From Kiloniella spongiae (lineage in GTDB: Bacteria > Pseudomonadota > Alphaproteobacteria > Kiloniellales > Kiloniellaceae), in NCBI RefSeq assembly GCF_001026905.1, contig NZ_LAQL01000004.1, positions 124,001-188,000 of the forward strand: a stretch of 64,000 nucleotides of DNA, in the 5' to 3' direction. The notes beneath the pieces were generated by a model. The model was given only the letters and a program-made list of their open reading frames with translations, was not told the origin of the DNA and ran no database searches. Every line of letters starts with the position of its first letter. Positions within the stretch are counted from its first letter, which is position 1. The translations under genes and the position numbers were made by a program. Of the stretch, positions 7,674 to 15,570 are shown one piece after another.

Positions 7674-8479
7674 GTGCAATTTTTGTAGTTTTTGGATCTT
7701 GTTTTGCCGCATGGCGAACAATTATTAGCAACCAAGAACATCAGCTTGAGCTTAAAAAGCATGATGCTGAACTGTTCAATAAAGCATTTGAACAGTTGGG
7801 TAATAATAGCCCACATGTAAGAGTAGCTGCTCTTATACGATTGTGGAAGGGAGTGGAAGAAGGGAGATTTGAAAAGAGCTCCTTTTACCTCCTCCTTGAT
7901 CAATACATAGTTTCGATCAGTAGCCGCAGAGGAAATATTTCAGATAAAACAATAGATTTTGAAACGCGTGAAAAAAGGAAAGAGGCAAGAACTGAAACTC
8001 GCTCTATTCTTCAATTTTATAAAGAAGAAGTTAATAAAGAAAATCTTAATCGGAAACGAAACTGGGCTTACAGCAACCTTTCTGGCATGGATTTTAGAGG
8101 CATGGATCTTAGGGGAACAAACCTCGAAGGCTGTAATCTCAAAAACACTATTTTTGTTGCAGCAAAAATGAACGATACAAATTTGAGAAGAGCAAACCTT
8201 GAAGGTGCGAATATGAGTTGTGCAGATTTGGGTGAGGCATTTTTGAATAAAACAAATTTGAAAGAAACTGATTTCTCTTATGCAAATATTAGCAGGGCAA
8301 ACCTTACGAATTCTTATGTAGAAAATGCAAATTTTACCGGGGCAAGATTAGATAGAACTCTTCTGGATGGGATTCATAAATTCACCCAAGAACAGTTTGA
8401 TAGCATTAATGATGAGACAAAAACGCAAGTAAGAACCCCTGAACATATACACCTGACCGTCATAAAAAACAAACATTGA
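7607..8479 (+). CDS. Pentapeptide-repeat protein with N-terminal membrane helix
   Basis: This open frame has no usual start codon until a TTG at 7796, yet already encodes EIEALPNLVLAIGAIFVVFG, a second membrane helix, before that point. This suggests the true start is ATG 7494 in another frame. The part from 7796 contains a linker typical of the family (FNKAFEQLG...VRVAALIRLW), then about 20 pentapeptide repeats of the A(D/N)LxX kind (LRRANLEGANMSCADLGEAFL). Such repeats fold into a right-handed four-sided helix. Members with two membrane helices ahead of the repeats are common in bacterial accessory regions but have no settled function. The stop codon is followed in the same frame by an integrase relic. 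Confidence 0.65.
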   Translation, partial: LFFWLENQKEEIEALPNLVLAIGAIFVVFGSCFAAWRTIISNQEHQLELKKHDAELFNKAFEQLGNNSPHVRVAALIRLWKGVEEGRFEKSSFYLLLDQYIVSISSRRGNISDKTIDFETREKRKEARTETRSILQFYKEEVNKENLNRKRNWAYSNLSGMDFRGMDLRGTNLEGCNLKNTIFVAAKMNDTNLRRANLEGANMSCADLGEAFLNKTNLKETDFSYANISRANLTNSYVENANFTGARLDRTLLDGIHKFTQEQFDSINDETKTQVRTPEHIHLTVIKNKH

Positions 8480-8812
8480 GATGCCTGCGCTGTTCCCGAT
8501 TATTCTCATAAAATCACTCTGAAAGAATATGAGCTATCAAACTTTAGCAGCTGGATCCTGAAGATTAGAAGAAAAGCTTCTAAAGAATGCCCGAACCTCT
8601 TAAATCTCATCTTTCAGGATCTGCGCGACACCACGATAACAAATCTCGCCAGTGCCGGCAGCACCATTCCCCAGATCACTTCCGTCTCTGACCATTCAGA
8701 AAAATCTATTCTTGGCATCCTGAAACATTACCTAGCATTGAACGGTGATATGGCAGAGGCCGTAATCAAGAAGTTGATAGAGTTTCAAACCGAAGAACAG
8801 GAAGCGAAATAG
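8480..8812 (+). pseudogene. C-terminal relic of a phage-type tyrosine integrase
   Basis: The open frame after the pentapeptide gene carries the end of a tyrosine recombinase: IFQDLRDTTITNLASAG matches the HxLRDT box (here the His is Gln), followed by IPQITSVSDHSEKSI with the conserved His, and ILKHYLA with the catalytic Tyr. The N-terminal DNA-binding domain and first catalytic Arg box are missing and there is no start codon. It is therefore a dead remnant of an element that integrated here. It lies just outside the 3' end of tRNA-Arg(TCT), the usual position for integrases that use tRNA genes as attachment sites. Confidence 0.8.
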
Positions 8813-8959
8813 TTGGAAGAAATGTTGGAACTTTGTTGGAAGATACCCGAAAAATCTTGTTGGAAGATTTGTTGGAAGAAAATTTGGACATCTTTCAACA
8901 CCCCAAAGTTGGATTTTTTGTTGGAATAAAAGTTGGAAAAGATCAGGGCCTTGTTGGAA
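8812..8959 (+). repeat. Cluster of GTTGGAA direct repeats with about 12-base period
   Basis: Eight exact copies of GTTGGAA start at 8812, 8824, 8835, 8859, 8871, 8920, 8932 and 8953, with a variant GTTGGAT at 8908 and a weaker TTTGGAC at 8883. All are in the same orientation. Most spacings are 11-12 or 24-25 bases, close to one or two helical turns. The array begins in the stop codon of the integrase relic and ends 34 bases before tRNA-Arg. Integrase arm-binding sites or another protein-binding array would fit; this is inference. Confidence 0.75.
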
Positions 8960-8993
8960 TAAACCAGCAAGACCCTGTTTTCTTTAGTATTTT

Positions 8994-9070
8994 TGGCGCG
9001 TCCGGCAGGATTCGAACCTGCGACCTACTGATTAGAAGTCAGTTGCTCTATCCAGCTGAGCTACGGACGC
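8994..9070 (-). tRNA. tRNA-Arg (anticodon TCT)
   Basis: A full cloverleaf is present: acceptor stem GCGTCCG/CGGACGC, D arm AGCTCAGCTGGATAGAGC, anticodon loop CTTCTAA with TCT, T arm GCAGGTTCGAATCCTGC, discriminator G and an encoded CCA. The integrase relic lies on its 3' side. Confidence 0.97.
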
Positions 9071-9090
9071 TTTATTCTTTTGTCAGGTGA

Positions 9091-9396
9091 TTAGTGTGTC
9101 CAGCGACCGAGGCGGGTGGTACTGAAATTATCGCCATAACCTTTTGGCTTTAATTTCCGTTCCTTAGGCTCTTCAACGCTGTACATAACACCTTGACGTT
9201 GTGCATATGCAATCGCTTCTTCTTTACTGTCGAACCACATACGAAGCTGTCCGCGCGTATCACGAGAAGATGTCCAGCCCATAAGCGGTTCAATCTCGCG
9301 CACTGCGTCAGGTTCATATTCAACCAGCCAGCGTTTGGTGTTTGCACGACCAGACTGCATTGCGTTTTTCGGCGGCTGATAAATACGAACTTGCAT
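9091..9396 (-). CDS. NDUFS4-family (ETC complex I) subunit
   Basis: A 101-residue protein of the ETC_C1_NDUFS4 family, the bacterial counterpart of the mitochondrial 18 kDa accessory subunit of NADH:ubiquinone oxidoreductase. Family features are the opening VRIYQPPKNAMQSGRANTK, the central MGWTSSRDTRGQLRMWFDSKEEAIAYA and the closing YGDNFSTTRLGRWTH. The length is right for the bacterial form, which lacks the mitochondrial targeting part. It sits at the matrix/cytoplasmic arm of the complex. It is found in alphaproteobacteria and supports that assignment. It stands between two tRNA genes on the same strand. Confidence 0.92.
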   Translation of the reverse strand: MQVRIYQPPKNAMQSGRANTKRWLVEYEPDAVREIEPLMGWTSSRDTRGQLRMWFDSKEEAIAYAQRQGVMYSVEEPKERKLKPKGYGDNFSTTRLGRWTH

Positions 9397-9444
9397 GTTT
9401 ACCTCTAGTATCAGGTCTTCAAGAAACCAGCGATATAATCTTAG

Positions 9445-9521
<77 letters not shown>

Positions 9522-9731
9522 TTTCCACGGTCATCGTATAAGACAGAGTAACACGCAAGGCAACAATCTTTTTTTAAATCATTGTAATTTTCGCCTTAAA
9601 AGAGACAATGCGCTGAATAACTTAAGAAAGTCTTTACTCGCGATTGGTAAAGCAAGGCGGCTTAACAAGAGCCAAGAGGCCAAAGATTTTCCTAAAGAAC
9701 TCTTACAGATAATTAGGTTTTATAAGCAGTT

Positions 9732-10070
9732 ATGACAGACAATTCCCTCGGATCAGATCTTTGGATCATGGCACAGGTCAGACAGTCTAATCAGAACGGA
9801 ATCCCGGCCATGGTCATCCACAAAGGCGATCCAGACCGCGGGAGTTTATTGCTGAAGATCAATCTGCTGGGACCCGGCTGCCAGGTGTTGAGCCAAACAC
9901 GCGATATTGACGGCAATCTGGCCTGGCTTGCCGCGAACAAGGGCGAGTTGATGGACGATTATGCTGCTCACGAATATGTTGAGCGCGCTGTCAAACGCGA
10001 CCCCGACCTTTGGGTGGTAGAGTTCGAAGACAGAAACGGCGGAAACCCCTTTGGCGGAGAAATTCTCTAA
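9732..10070 (+). CDS. DUF1491 family protein
   Basis: A 112-residue protein matching the alphaproteobacterial DUF1491 family: a start region of the form [19 protein letters not shown], then [17 protein letters not shown] and a C-terminal [18 protein letters not shown]. The function is unknown. It is cytoplasmic, with no signal peptide or helix, and a single-gene unit. It ends just before a decayed tRNA copy and the convergent prfC gene. The family identification rests on motif recall. Confidence 0.8.
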   Translation: MTDNSLGSDLWIMAQVRQSNQNGIPAMVIHKGDPDRGSLLLKINLLGPGCQVLSQTRDIDGNLAWLAANKGELMDDYAAHEYVERAVKRDPDLWVVEFEDRNGGNPFGGEIL

Positions 10071-10097
10071 CACCGGAAGTTTACGCCATCTTCTTTA

Positions 10098-10165
10098 AGT
10101 AAAGCTCATGAGATAGAACAACTAACTTCTAATCAGTAGGTAGCAGGTTCAGCCCCTACCGTTCT
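10098..10165 (+). pseudogene. Decayed copy of tRNA-Arg(TCT)
   Basis: The stretch from about 10112 to 10150 is nearly identical to tRNA-Arg(TCT) at 9070-8994, including the anticodon arm AACTTCTAATCAGTAGGT and the start of the T arm GCAGGTTC. The acceptor stem cannot form, the anticodon stem has an A-C mismatch and the T stem is broken, so it is not a working tRNA. It lies in inverted orientation about 1 kb from the intact gene, and its 3' end overlaps the last codons of prfC. Confidence 0.75.
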
Positions 10166-11733
10166 CTGGTCGCCGTAAAGTTGAGCTTGGGGTTATCTTC
10201 CTGAATACGCCCCATATCCCAGTGGTTACGTGCCATATATACCGGGCACCCGTCTCTGTCGTCCGCCAGAGAGCCTTTGTTGCGATCAAGGAAGTGTTTC
10301 ATCGCCGCCGCGTCATCCGAGGTCACCCAACGGGCAGTTACAAACGGTGCAGCTTCGAAACCAACATTGATGCCGTATTCCTGCTCTATCCGAGCCAAAA
10401 GGACTTCTAACTGTAGCTGTCCGACAACACCCACGATATAGCTGGCCCCGATGATCGGGCGGAAGACCTGTGTCACGCCCTCTTCGGCTAGACTTTCCAA
10501 AGCCTTGGAAAGATGTTTGGCTTTGAGCGGATCATCAAGACGTACACGTTGCAGAATTTCAGGGGCAAAACTTGGAATACCAGAGAAGCGAATATTTTCG
10601 CCCTCTGTCAAACTGTCACCAACCCGAAGCGTTCCATGGTTGGGAATACCGATAATATCCCCGGGCCATGCCTCTTCCGCCAGCTCTCTGTTCTGGGCAA
10701 AGAACATGATCGGGTTGTGAATACTCATGGATTTACCCGTTCCGATCTGGTGCAGTTTCATACCGCGTTTAAACCTGCCGGAACAAATACGCATAAAGGC
10801 AATACGGTCCCGGTGTTTCGGGTCCATATTTGCCTGTACCTTAAAGACAAAGCCGGTAACTTTGCTGTCGGAAGGTTCAACTTCTTTTGGTTCTGCGGGC
10901 TGCGTCGTTGGTGCCGGGGCAAATTGCAAGACAGCATCCAACAACTGCTTCACACCAAAGCTTTTTAAGGCAGATCCAAAATACACAGGCGTCAGATGCC
11001 CTTCGCGGTAGCTTTCCAGATCGAAAGCAGGATAACCATCCATAGCCAGATCAGCTTCTTCCAACAACGTATCGTACTGGTCGCTGGGAATAAGATTTGG
11101 TAGCTCATCCCCAAGAAGTTCAGCCTTTACCGGCGTGCCATAGCTATCTTCCCCAGTGAAAGGGATCATTTCTTCACGGACGAGATCATAACAACCTTTA
11201 AAAGTACCGCCACCACCGACAGGCCAAACCATCGGCACGGTATCAAGCGCGAGTGCCTCGGCAACTTCATCCAAAATTTCGAAAACTTCACGGCCTTCGC
11301 GGTCCATCTTGTTCACAAAGGTAATGATGGGAATATCACGCAGACGACAAACTTCGAAAAGCTTGCGCGTTTGAGCCTCAATACCTTTGGCCGCATCAAT
11401 CACCATGATCGCAGAATCAACCGCGGTCAGCGTACGATAGGTATCCTCACTGAAATCTTCATGGCCCGGTGTATCCAACAGATTGAAGGTCGCCCCTTCG
11501 TATTCAAAGGTCATAACCGAGGTCGTGACCGAAATACCACGGGCCTGTTCGATCTTCATCCAGTCAGAATGCGCACGTCTGTTTTCGCCCTTGGCCTTCA
11601 CCTGTCCCGCCATGCGAATAGCACCACCCAACAACAGTAACTTCTCTGTCAGCGTTGTTTTACCGGCATCCGGGTGCGAGATGATGGCAAATGTGCGGCG
11701 AGATTCAGCCTGTTTGGCAATTTCAGAAGACAT
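10156..11733 (-). CDS. prfC: Peptide chain release factor 3
   Basis: A 525-residue translational GTPase, the usual RF3 length. The G motifs are intact: ISHPDAGKTTLTEKLL (P loop), DTPGHEDFSEDT and VNKMDREGRE, followed by beta-barrel domains and a C-terminal region (NLFEA-type GFEAAPFVTARWV). RF3 recycles RF1 or RF2 from the ribosome after peptide release. There is no upstream partner in the same operon. The final codons lie inside a decayed tRNA-Arg copy, so the extreme C-terminus may have been reshaped by whatever brought that sequence, although the ending FTATRER is family-like. Confidence 0.97.
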   Translation of the reverse strand: MSSEIAKQAESRRTFAIISHPDAGKTTLTEKLLLLGGAIRMAGQVKAKGENRRAHSDWMKIEQARGISVTTSVMTFEYEGATFNLLDTPGHEDFSEDTYRTLTAVDSAIMVIDAAKGIEAQTRKLFEVCRLRDIPIITFVNKMDREGREVFEILDEVAEALALDTVPMVWPVGGGGTFKGCYDLVREEMIPFTGEDSYGTPVKAELLGDELPNLIPSDQYDTLLEEADLAMDGYPAFDLESYREGHLTPVYFGSALKSFGVKQLLDAVLQFAPAPTTQPAEPKEVEPSDSKVTGFVFKVQANMDPKHRDRIAFMRICSGRFKRGMKLHQIGTGKSMSIHNPIMFFAQNRELAEEAWPGDIIGIPNHGTLRVGDSLTEGENIRFSGIPSFAPEILQRVRLDDPLKAKHLSKALESLAEEGVTQVFRPIIGASYIVGVVGQLQLEVLLARIEQEYGINVGFEAAPFVTARWVTSDDAAAMKHFLDRNKGSLADDRDGCPVYMARNHWDMGRIQEDNPKLNFTATRER

Positions 11734-12184
11734 GATTTTATTCTATCACTATGTACTAAAGGCGTATGTACAAAAACTGTACTCAGTTCCAACAATATCC
11801 TGCTCAATTATAGTCGGCAGGTATCGAATTTTGGCAGACAATCCCGTTTATTCAATGAAACGTCAAGATCAAACCCCGTAAATTGATCAATTATCGCCTC
11901 TGGTAACGCATAAAAAACTGTTAACCGCATAAAAATCACCCCAGAAAACAAGCATAATACTTGATCACAAAAGCCCCCTAAATGTCACAACTTTGTGTAC
12001 AAAAAATTTAAAAAGAACGCCTAACCTAATGATAAAAAGACAAAAAGACACAAAACTTGGAATCCCTCCAAGCATTCAACCCCTAGTCGAAACCACGGTG
12101 TTTAATTGAAATTTAAGATACATAGCGCAATATATTAGACAGAGCAGGTGCTCGCCCTATATGGCACCCCGAAAGGAGGCCCCT
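11734..12184. other. Intergenic region between divergent prfC and a small secreted-protein gene
   Basis: About 450 A+T-rich bases between two divergent genes, so it should hold both promoters. No reading frame with coding character, tRNA or clear terminator was seen. A short imperfect palindrome CACAACTTTGTG occurs near 11987. AAAGGAGG just before 12185 is the ribosome site of the next gene. Confidence 0.5.
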
Positions 12185-12487
12185 ATGTTAAAGTACATCA
12201 CCCTTGCTGTGATCGCTTGTACGGGTTTCGTTACAACATTACCGGCTTACGCACAAAATCAGTGTGATAAGCGCGATAGCATTCTTGAAATGCTTTCTGA
12301 TCGGTATAGTGAAAAAACTCAAGCTGTTGGCGTTACCAATAAAGGCGGTTTAATCGAAGTACTCACCAATAAAGATGGTGCAACCTGGACCATTATTGTA
12401 ACCACACCACATGGTATCAGTTGTCTGGTTGCGGCTGGCGAAGGCTGGAAACAACTGGAAAAGGCAGCTTTGGAACCAAAAGTTTAA
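12185..12487 (+). CDS. Small exported protein of unknown function
   Basis: 100 residues from ATG 12185, chosen because AAAGGAGG precedes it; an ATG 24 bases earlier would put charged residues ahead of the signal peptide. Residues 1-23 are a signal peptide ending AYA. The mature protein has two Cys (in NQCDKRD and GISCLVAAGEGW) that could form a disulfide. It has a two-strand pattern around GGLIEVLTNKDGATWTIIVTTP, which resembles short PepSY-like or DUF-type periplasmic domains. No function is assigned. It is convergent with a DUF192 gene. Confidence 0.75.
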   Translation: MLKYITLAVIACTGFVTTLPAYAQNQCDKRDSILEMLSDRYSEKTQAVGVTNKGGLIEVLTNKDGATWTIIVTTPHGISCLVAAGEGWKQLEKAALEPKV

Positions 12488-12519
12488 AAAACAATAGTGC
12501 CTCATTTTTAAATATTGCA

Positions 12520-12993
12520 CTATTTCTGCAACAAACGATGCTGTGCAATATCACCAACCTTGATGCCAAGCCGGAATGCTGTTCCGGCGTTAAGTTCCAA
12601 TACCCCAATTACATTCTGATCTGAAGATATCGTTTTTGTCGAATGCGGGGTTGTATTTTCTTTTATATAAACGATTTTACCTTCTGAATTTAGAAACAAC
12701 ATATCCAAGGGGATATAAGTGTTTTTCATCCACATCATCACATTGTTCGGTTTATCATAAATAAAGATCATACCTGCGTTTTCTGCCATATCCTTGCGAT
12801 ACATAAGCCCCTGGGACCGCTCTTCATTGGATGATGCTATTTCTATATCAAACTTATGGGCTTTACCCGTCGCAGAGAAAATTGTCAGGGTGTCTTGTTC
12901 GAATAAGACCTGTGCAACACTGATACTTGTCGCAATAAAAATCATGCTACACACAAGGATGATCTTGGTTATGTATTTTCTGATAAATGCCAT
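12520..12993 (-). CDS. DUF192 family exported protein
   Basis: A DUF192 protein. The family core is clear: HKFDIEIASSNEERSQGLMYRKDM, then GMIFIYDKPNNVMMWMKNTYIPLDMLFL and VLELNAGTAFRLGIKVGD. I prefer ATG 12993 (157 residues), because it places an N-terminal signal or anchor helix (KIILVCSMIFIATSISVAQ) directly at the start; an ATG at 13053 is possible but lacks a ribosome site. The function of the family is not established. It forms a single-gene unit. Confidence 0.85.
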   Translation of the reverse strand: MAFIRKYITKIILVCSMIFIATSISVAQVLFEQDTLTIFSATGKAHKFDIEIASSNEERSQGLMYRKDMAENAGMIFIYDKPNNVMMWMKNTYIPLDMLFLNSEGKIVYIKENTTPHSTKTISSDQNVIGVLELNAGTAFRLGIKVGDIAQHRLLQK

Positions 12994-13292
12994 TAAAGTG
13001 TCGTAATTCCTATAAGTTACTGTTTTTTGTTCAAGGTTTACTTCAGCATTCATTTTTGTATTAAAAATTAAAAACTGACCCTATCATCAAAAACTCATCC
13101 GCGCGCCCTTCTCTAGAACGCTAATCGGTACATAAGCTTGAGACAACTGATAAATCTGCAGATAACATTACTTTGACTTTTAAGCAGAAAGATCTTGTCT
13201 TTACCACAATATCCTATGTTATTATTTATTTGAAATATCAATCTGTTGTCCCAGAGAAATTGATGGCAGAGAAACCGATGAGGAAGAAACCG

Positions 13293-14123
13293 ATGAGCCA
13301 CAAGAGTATCCTTGTTCACCTAGCCAATGACGATGAACACAAGACACGCTTGGATGTCGCGCTGCGCCTCGCCAAACAGAACGATGCCCATATATCGGCG
13401 CTCTTCATTACGACGCCAATTGGCATGCCTGTTGAAGTATATGGTCGCGGAGCCTCGGTTCAATATCTTCTGGATGCTACAAAATCTGCAGAAAACAGAG
13501 CTGACGAACTTGAAAAAGAGTTTAAAGACGTCTGTCATCGCGAAAATATTTCTCACAACTGGATTGTGGAAGAAGGTGATCACATTAGCCTTTTGGCCGA
13601 TCATGCACATGCCGCAGATATTATTATTGTCAGTCAGCCAACTTTTGAGCACTTTGAAGATCGTTTCAGAACCCGCCTTGTTGAAGAGATTACTCTTCTT
13701 AGCGGCCTACCTTGCCTTATGATTCCGCGTGGTTTTGACGCCTCCAAGGATGTGGGAAAACGCATTATGGTTGCCTGGAAAGGCACCAGAGAAGCCCTAC
13801 GGGCAGTGCGCGATAACTTAAGCGAGTTAAAGAAAGCCGAAAAAGTTTTCCTTCTGACAATTCAACCAGAGACCGACGACGCGCTTTCGTTGAGTGAAGT
13901 ACGCAATTACCTCAAACGACATAACATCGAGGCAGAAACGGTTAAAATAGCCCAAACTGAAAACTCTATCGGGCAAACCATCCAAGATGCTGCAACAGCA
14001 CAATCCTGTGATGTTATTGTCTGTGGTGCCTATGGGCATAGCCGCCTGAGAGAAATGCTCCTTGGCGGCGTGACAAAGCATCTGGTCAAAGAGGCAACAA
14101 TCCCGGTTATTATGTCTCATTAA
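13293..14123 (+). CDS. Tandem-domain universal stress protein
   Basis: 276 residues from ATG 13293 (AGGAAG upstream; earlier ATGs at 13263 and 13278 are less likely). Two UspA-like domains: the first opens MSHKSILVHLANDDEHKTRLDVALRLA, the second with RIMVAWKGTREALRAV and ends in VCGAYGHSRLREMLLGG, the G-2X-G-9X-G ATP-binding-type motif. The N-terminal domain lacks that motif. Tandem Usp proteins are induced by stress and may bind ATP. It is not linked to a transporter here. Confidence 0.9.
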   Translation: MSHKSILVHLANDDEHKTRLDVALRLAKQNDAHISALFITTPIGMPVEVYGRGASVQYLLDATKSAENRADELEKEFKDVCHRENISHNWIVEEGDHISLLADHAHAADIIIVSQPTFEHFEDRFRTRLVEEITLLSGLPCLMIPRGFDASKDVGKRIMVAWKGTREALRAVRDNLSELKKAEKVFLLTIQPETDDALSLSEVRNYLKRHNIEAETVKIAQTENSIGQTIQDAATAQSCDVIVCGAYGHSRLREMLLGGVTKHLVKEATIPVIMSH

Positions 14124-14215
14124 AGAAGACATGAACACTGAGATATGGGGGCTCGATTAGATCAACGCGTGAGTTAGATGCAGTGAGATAGATATCTCGG
14201 GGTTATATACCTAGT

Positions 14216-15283
14216 TTATTTTTTCAGATAACGATCTAAAGCCTCTATTATCTCGTTTGCCATTTGATTGTGTATATTTTCACGGCCAACCTTAATATCA
14301 GACACGCAAATTTCTACATTAGCCCCTTCTTCTTTCAAGATAAAGGCACCCTTTGGTTTACAGACACTAAACGCGCTGTGTTGGCTTGCGTTCTGTAGCA
14401 TTGAATAATGTGAGTTTGGTATCTTACTGGCGAGACTTGATGCATTAAGTGCACTTATGATTGTTTTTTGCGCGCCCAAGTTTATCACGCGGACAGGAAC
14501 ATCCACACTGCCCAGGCTTTGATCAGAAAAGCTCGTCGTCAATTCCGGATCAATGATAACAGCAGCTTTAATACGCGCATCCGTATGCTTTTTCTCTAAT
14601 CCGGTTAAATCAATTTTCCGCAGATCCACACCAAACTTCTTAAACCACGCACAATCCATCCCTCGATCAATCTCATCACACGAACGAATAAAGCTTTCCT
14701 TTTCAATACTAGCACCGGCAAGTGATAAAACAGATGTTCCTCCAAGAAAGAAGCCGACAGCACCTATTCTTTGGCGATCAATATACGCACTCCATTCAGA
14801 ATTATTTTCAAGTGCAGTTATGGCCGTTGAGATATCAATTGGGCGCCTCCACAATTCATCATTTGCAATTCTTGCATCTGCATATCCTAGAGAAGGCGCT
14901 CTAACGTCTGCTACGATAAACCCACTTTCCACGAGTTTAGCAGCAAGCCATGCACTCTGGTGTTGAGCCGATCTCATCCCACCATGAGAAAGCAACACAG
15001 TTGGAAAGTTACCCGAGACTATCTGAGCATTTTTTTGGGCCACAGTTCCTTCAAATACAGCATTGCCCCCAACAACAGTTGTTTTTTCGCTATCTCTAGC
15101 AGGATACCAAAGTGTTACGTTTAACGACGCCTCACGTTCTGGAGATTCTATAGCTAATGTGGTTACACCAACAACGACCTCATCAGCTTTCACCGAAAAG
15201 CCAGGTAAAGCGACAAATAAAACAGACAAAACGGATAGGGAAACAGAAACTGAGAACGGAATTCGCCGCAACTTGATCTCCAT
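14216..15283 (-). CDS. Dienelactone-hydrolase-like alpha/beta-hydrolase with missing nucleophile Ser
   Basis: About 355 residues from ATG 15283, with a signal peptide ending near SVKADE. The alpha/beta-hydrolase fold is visible in FPTVLLSHGGMRSAQHQSAWLA (oxyanion strand), the nucleophile elbow, IIDPELTTSF and a late HSAFSV. The elbow reads VGFFLGG where the family has G-x-S-x-GG: the nucleophile Ser is Phe (TTT, one base from TCT). The protein is thus probably inactive as an ester hydrolase or uses another mechanism. It resembles the exported predicted dienelactone hydrolase group. Single-gene unit. Confidence 0.75.
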   Translation of the reverse strand: MEIKLRRIPFSVSVSLSVLSVLFVALPGFSVKADEVVVGVTTLAIESPEREASLNVTLWYPARDSEKTTVVGGNAVFEGTVAQKNAQIVSGNFPTVLLSHGGMRSAQHQSAWLAAKLVESGFIVADVRAPSLGYADARIANDELWRRPIDISTAITALENNSEWSAYIDRQRIGAVGFFLGGTSVLSLAGASIEKESFIRSCDEIDRGMDCAWFKKFGVDLRKIDLTGLEKKHTDARIKAAVIIDPELTTSFSDQSLGSVDVPVRVINLGAQKTIISALNASSLASKIPNSHYSMLQNASQHSAFSVCKPKGAFILKEEGANVEICVSDIKVGRENIHNQMANEIIEALDRYLKK

Positions 15284-15523
15284 CAGAGAAATAAAACACA
15301 AACACGAGAAAAAGTTTCCCGTTATCGACTGATTACTTCAAAAACACCAGGCACTTCAATACAATTAATTGCGCTAATTTGCGGCATTACCTATTTGACT
15401 TTTTTTAATGACTTTAATGGAATTTTTCCACTCGGAATAAGAGTGTGAATAGGAACTTACCGTAATTCTATTAAATATTAGAGTTAGATGGAAGAGACCA
15501 TTTACGCCTCCACGCACAATACA

Positions 15524-15556
15524 AAAAAACGCTCCTTAAATCGGGAGCGTTTTTTG
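15524..15556 (-). terminator. Rho-independent terminator after nhaD
   Basis: Inverted repeat ACGCTCC / GGAGCGT with an 8-base loop, flanked on each side by a run of A or T. It lies 15 bases after the nhaD stop codon on the minus strand. Confidence 0.85.
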
Positions 15557-15570
15557 CCAAGATATATACT

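Noticed and set aside
8812-8959. CRISPR-like array
   Set aside because: Repeat unit is only seven bases with irregular short spacing and no cas genes are present.
8833-9090. 85-codon plus-strand frame across the GTTGGAA array and tRNA-Arg
   Set aside because: It runs antisense through the tRNA, and its repeated Val-Gly and Leu-Glu content is explained by the DNA repeats.
12161-12184. Earlier ATG for the small exported protein
   Set aside because: It would add a charged eight-residue extension before the signal peptide, and AAAGGAGG points to the ATG at 12185.
14216-15283. Assigning a specific esterase or PAF-acetylhydrolase function
   Set aside because: The catalytic Ser is absent, so activity cannot be claimed.
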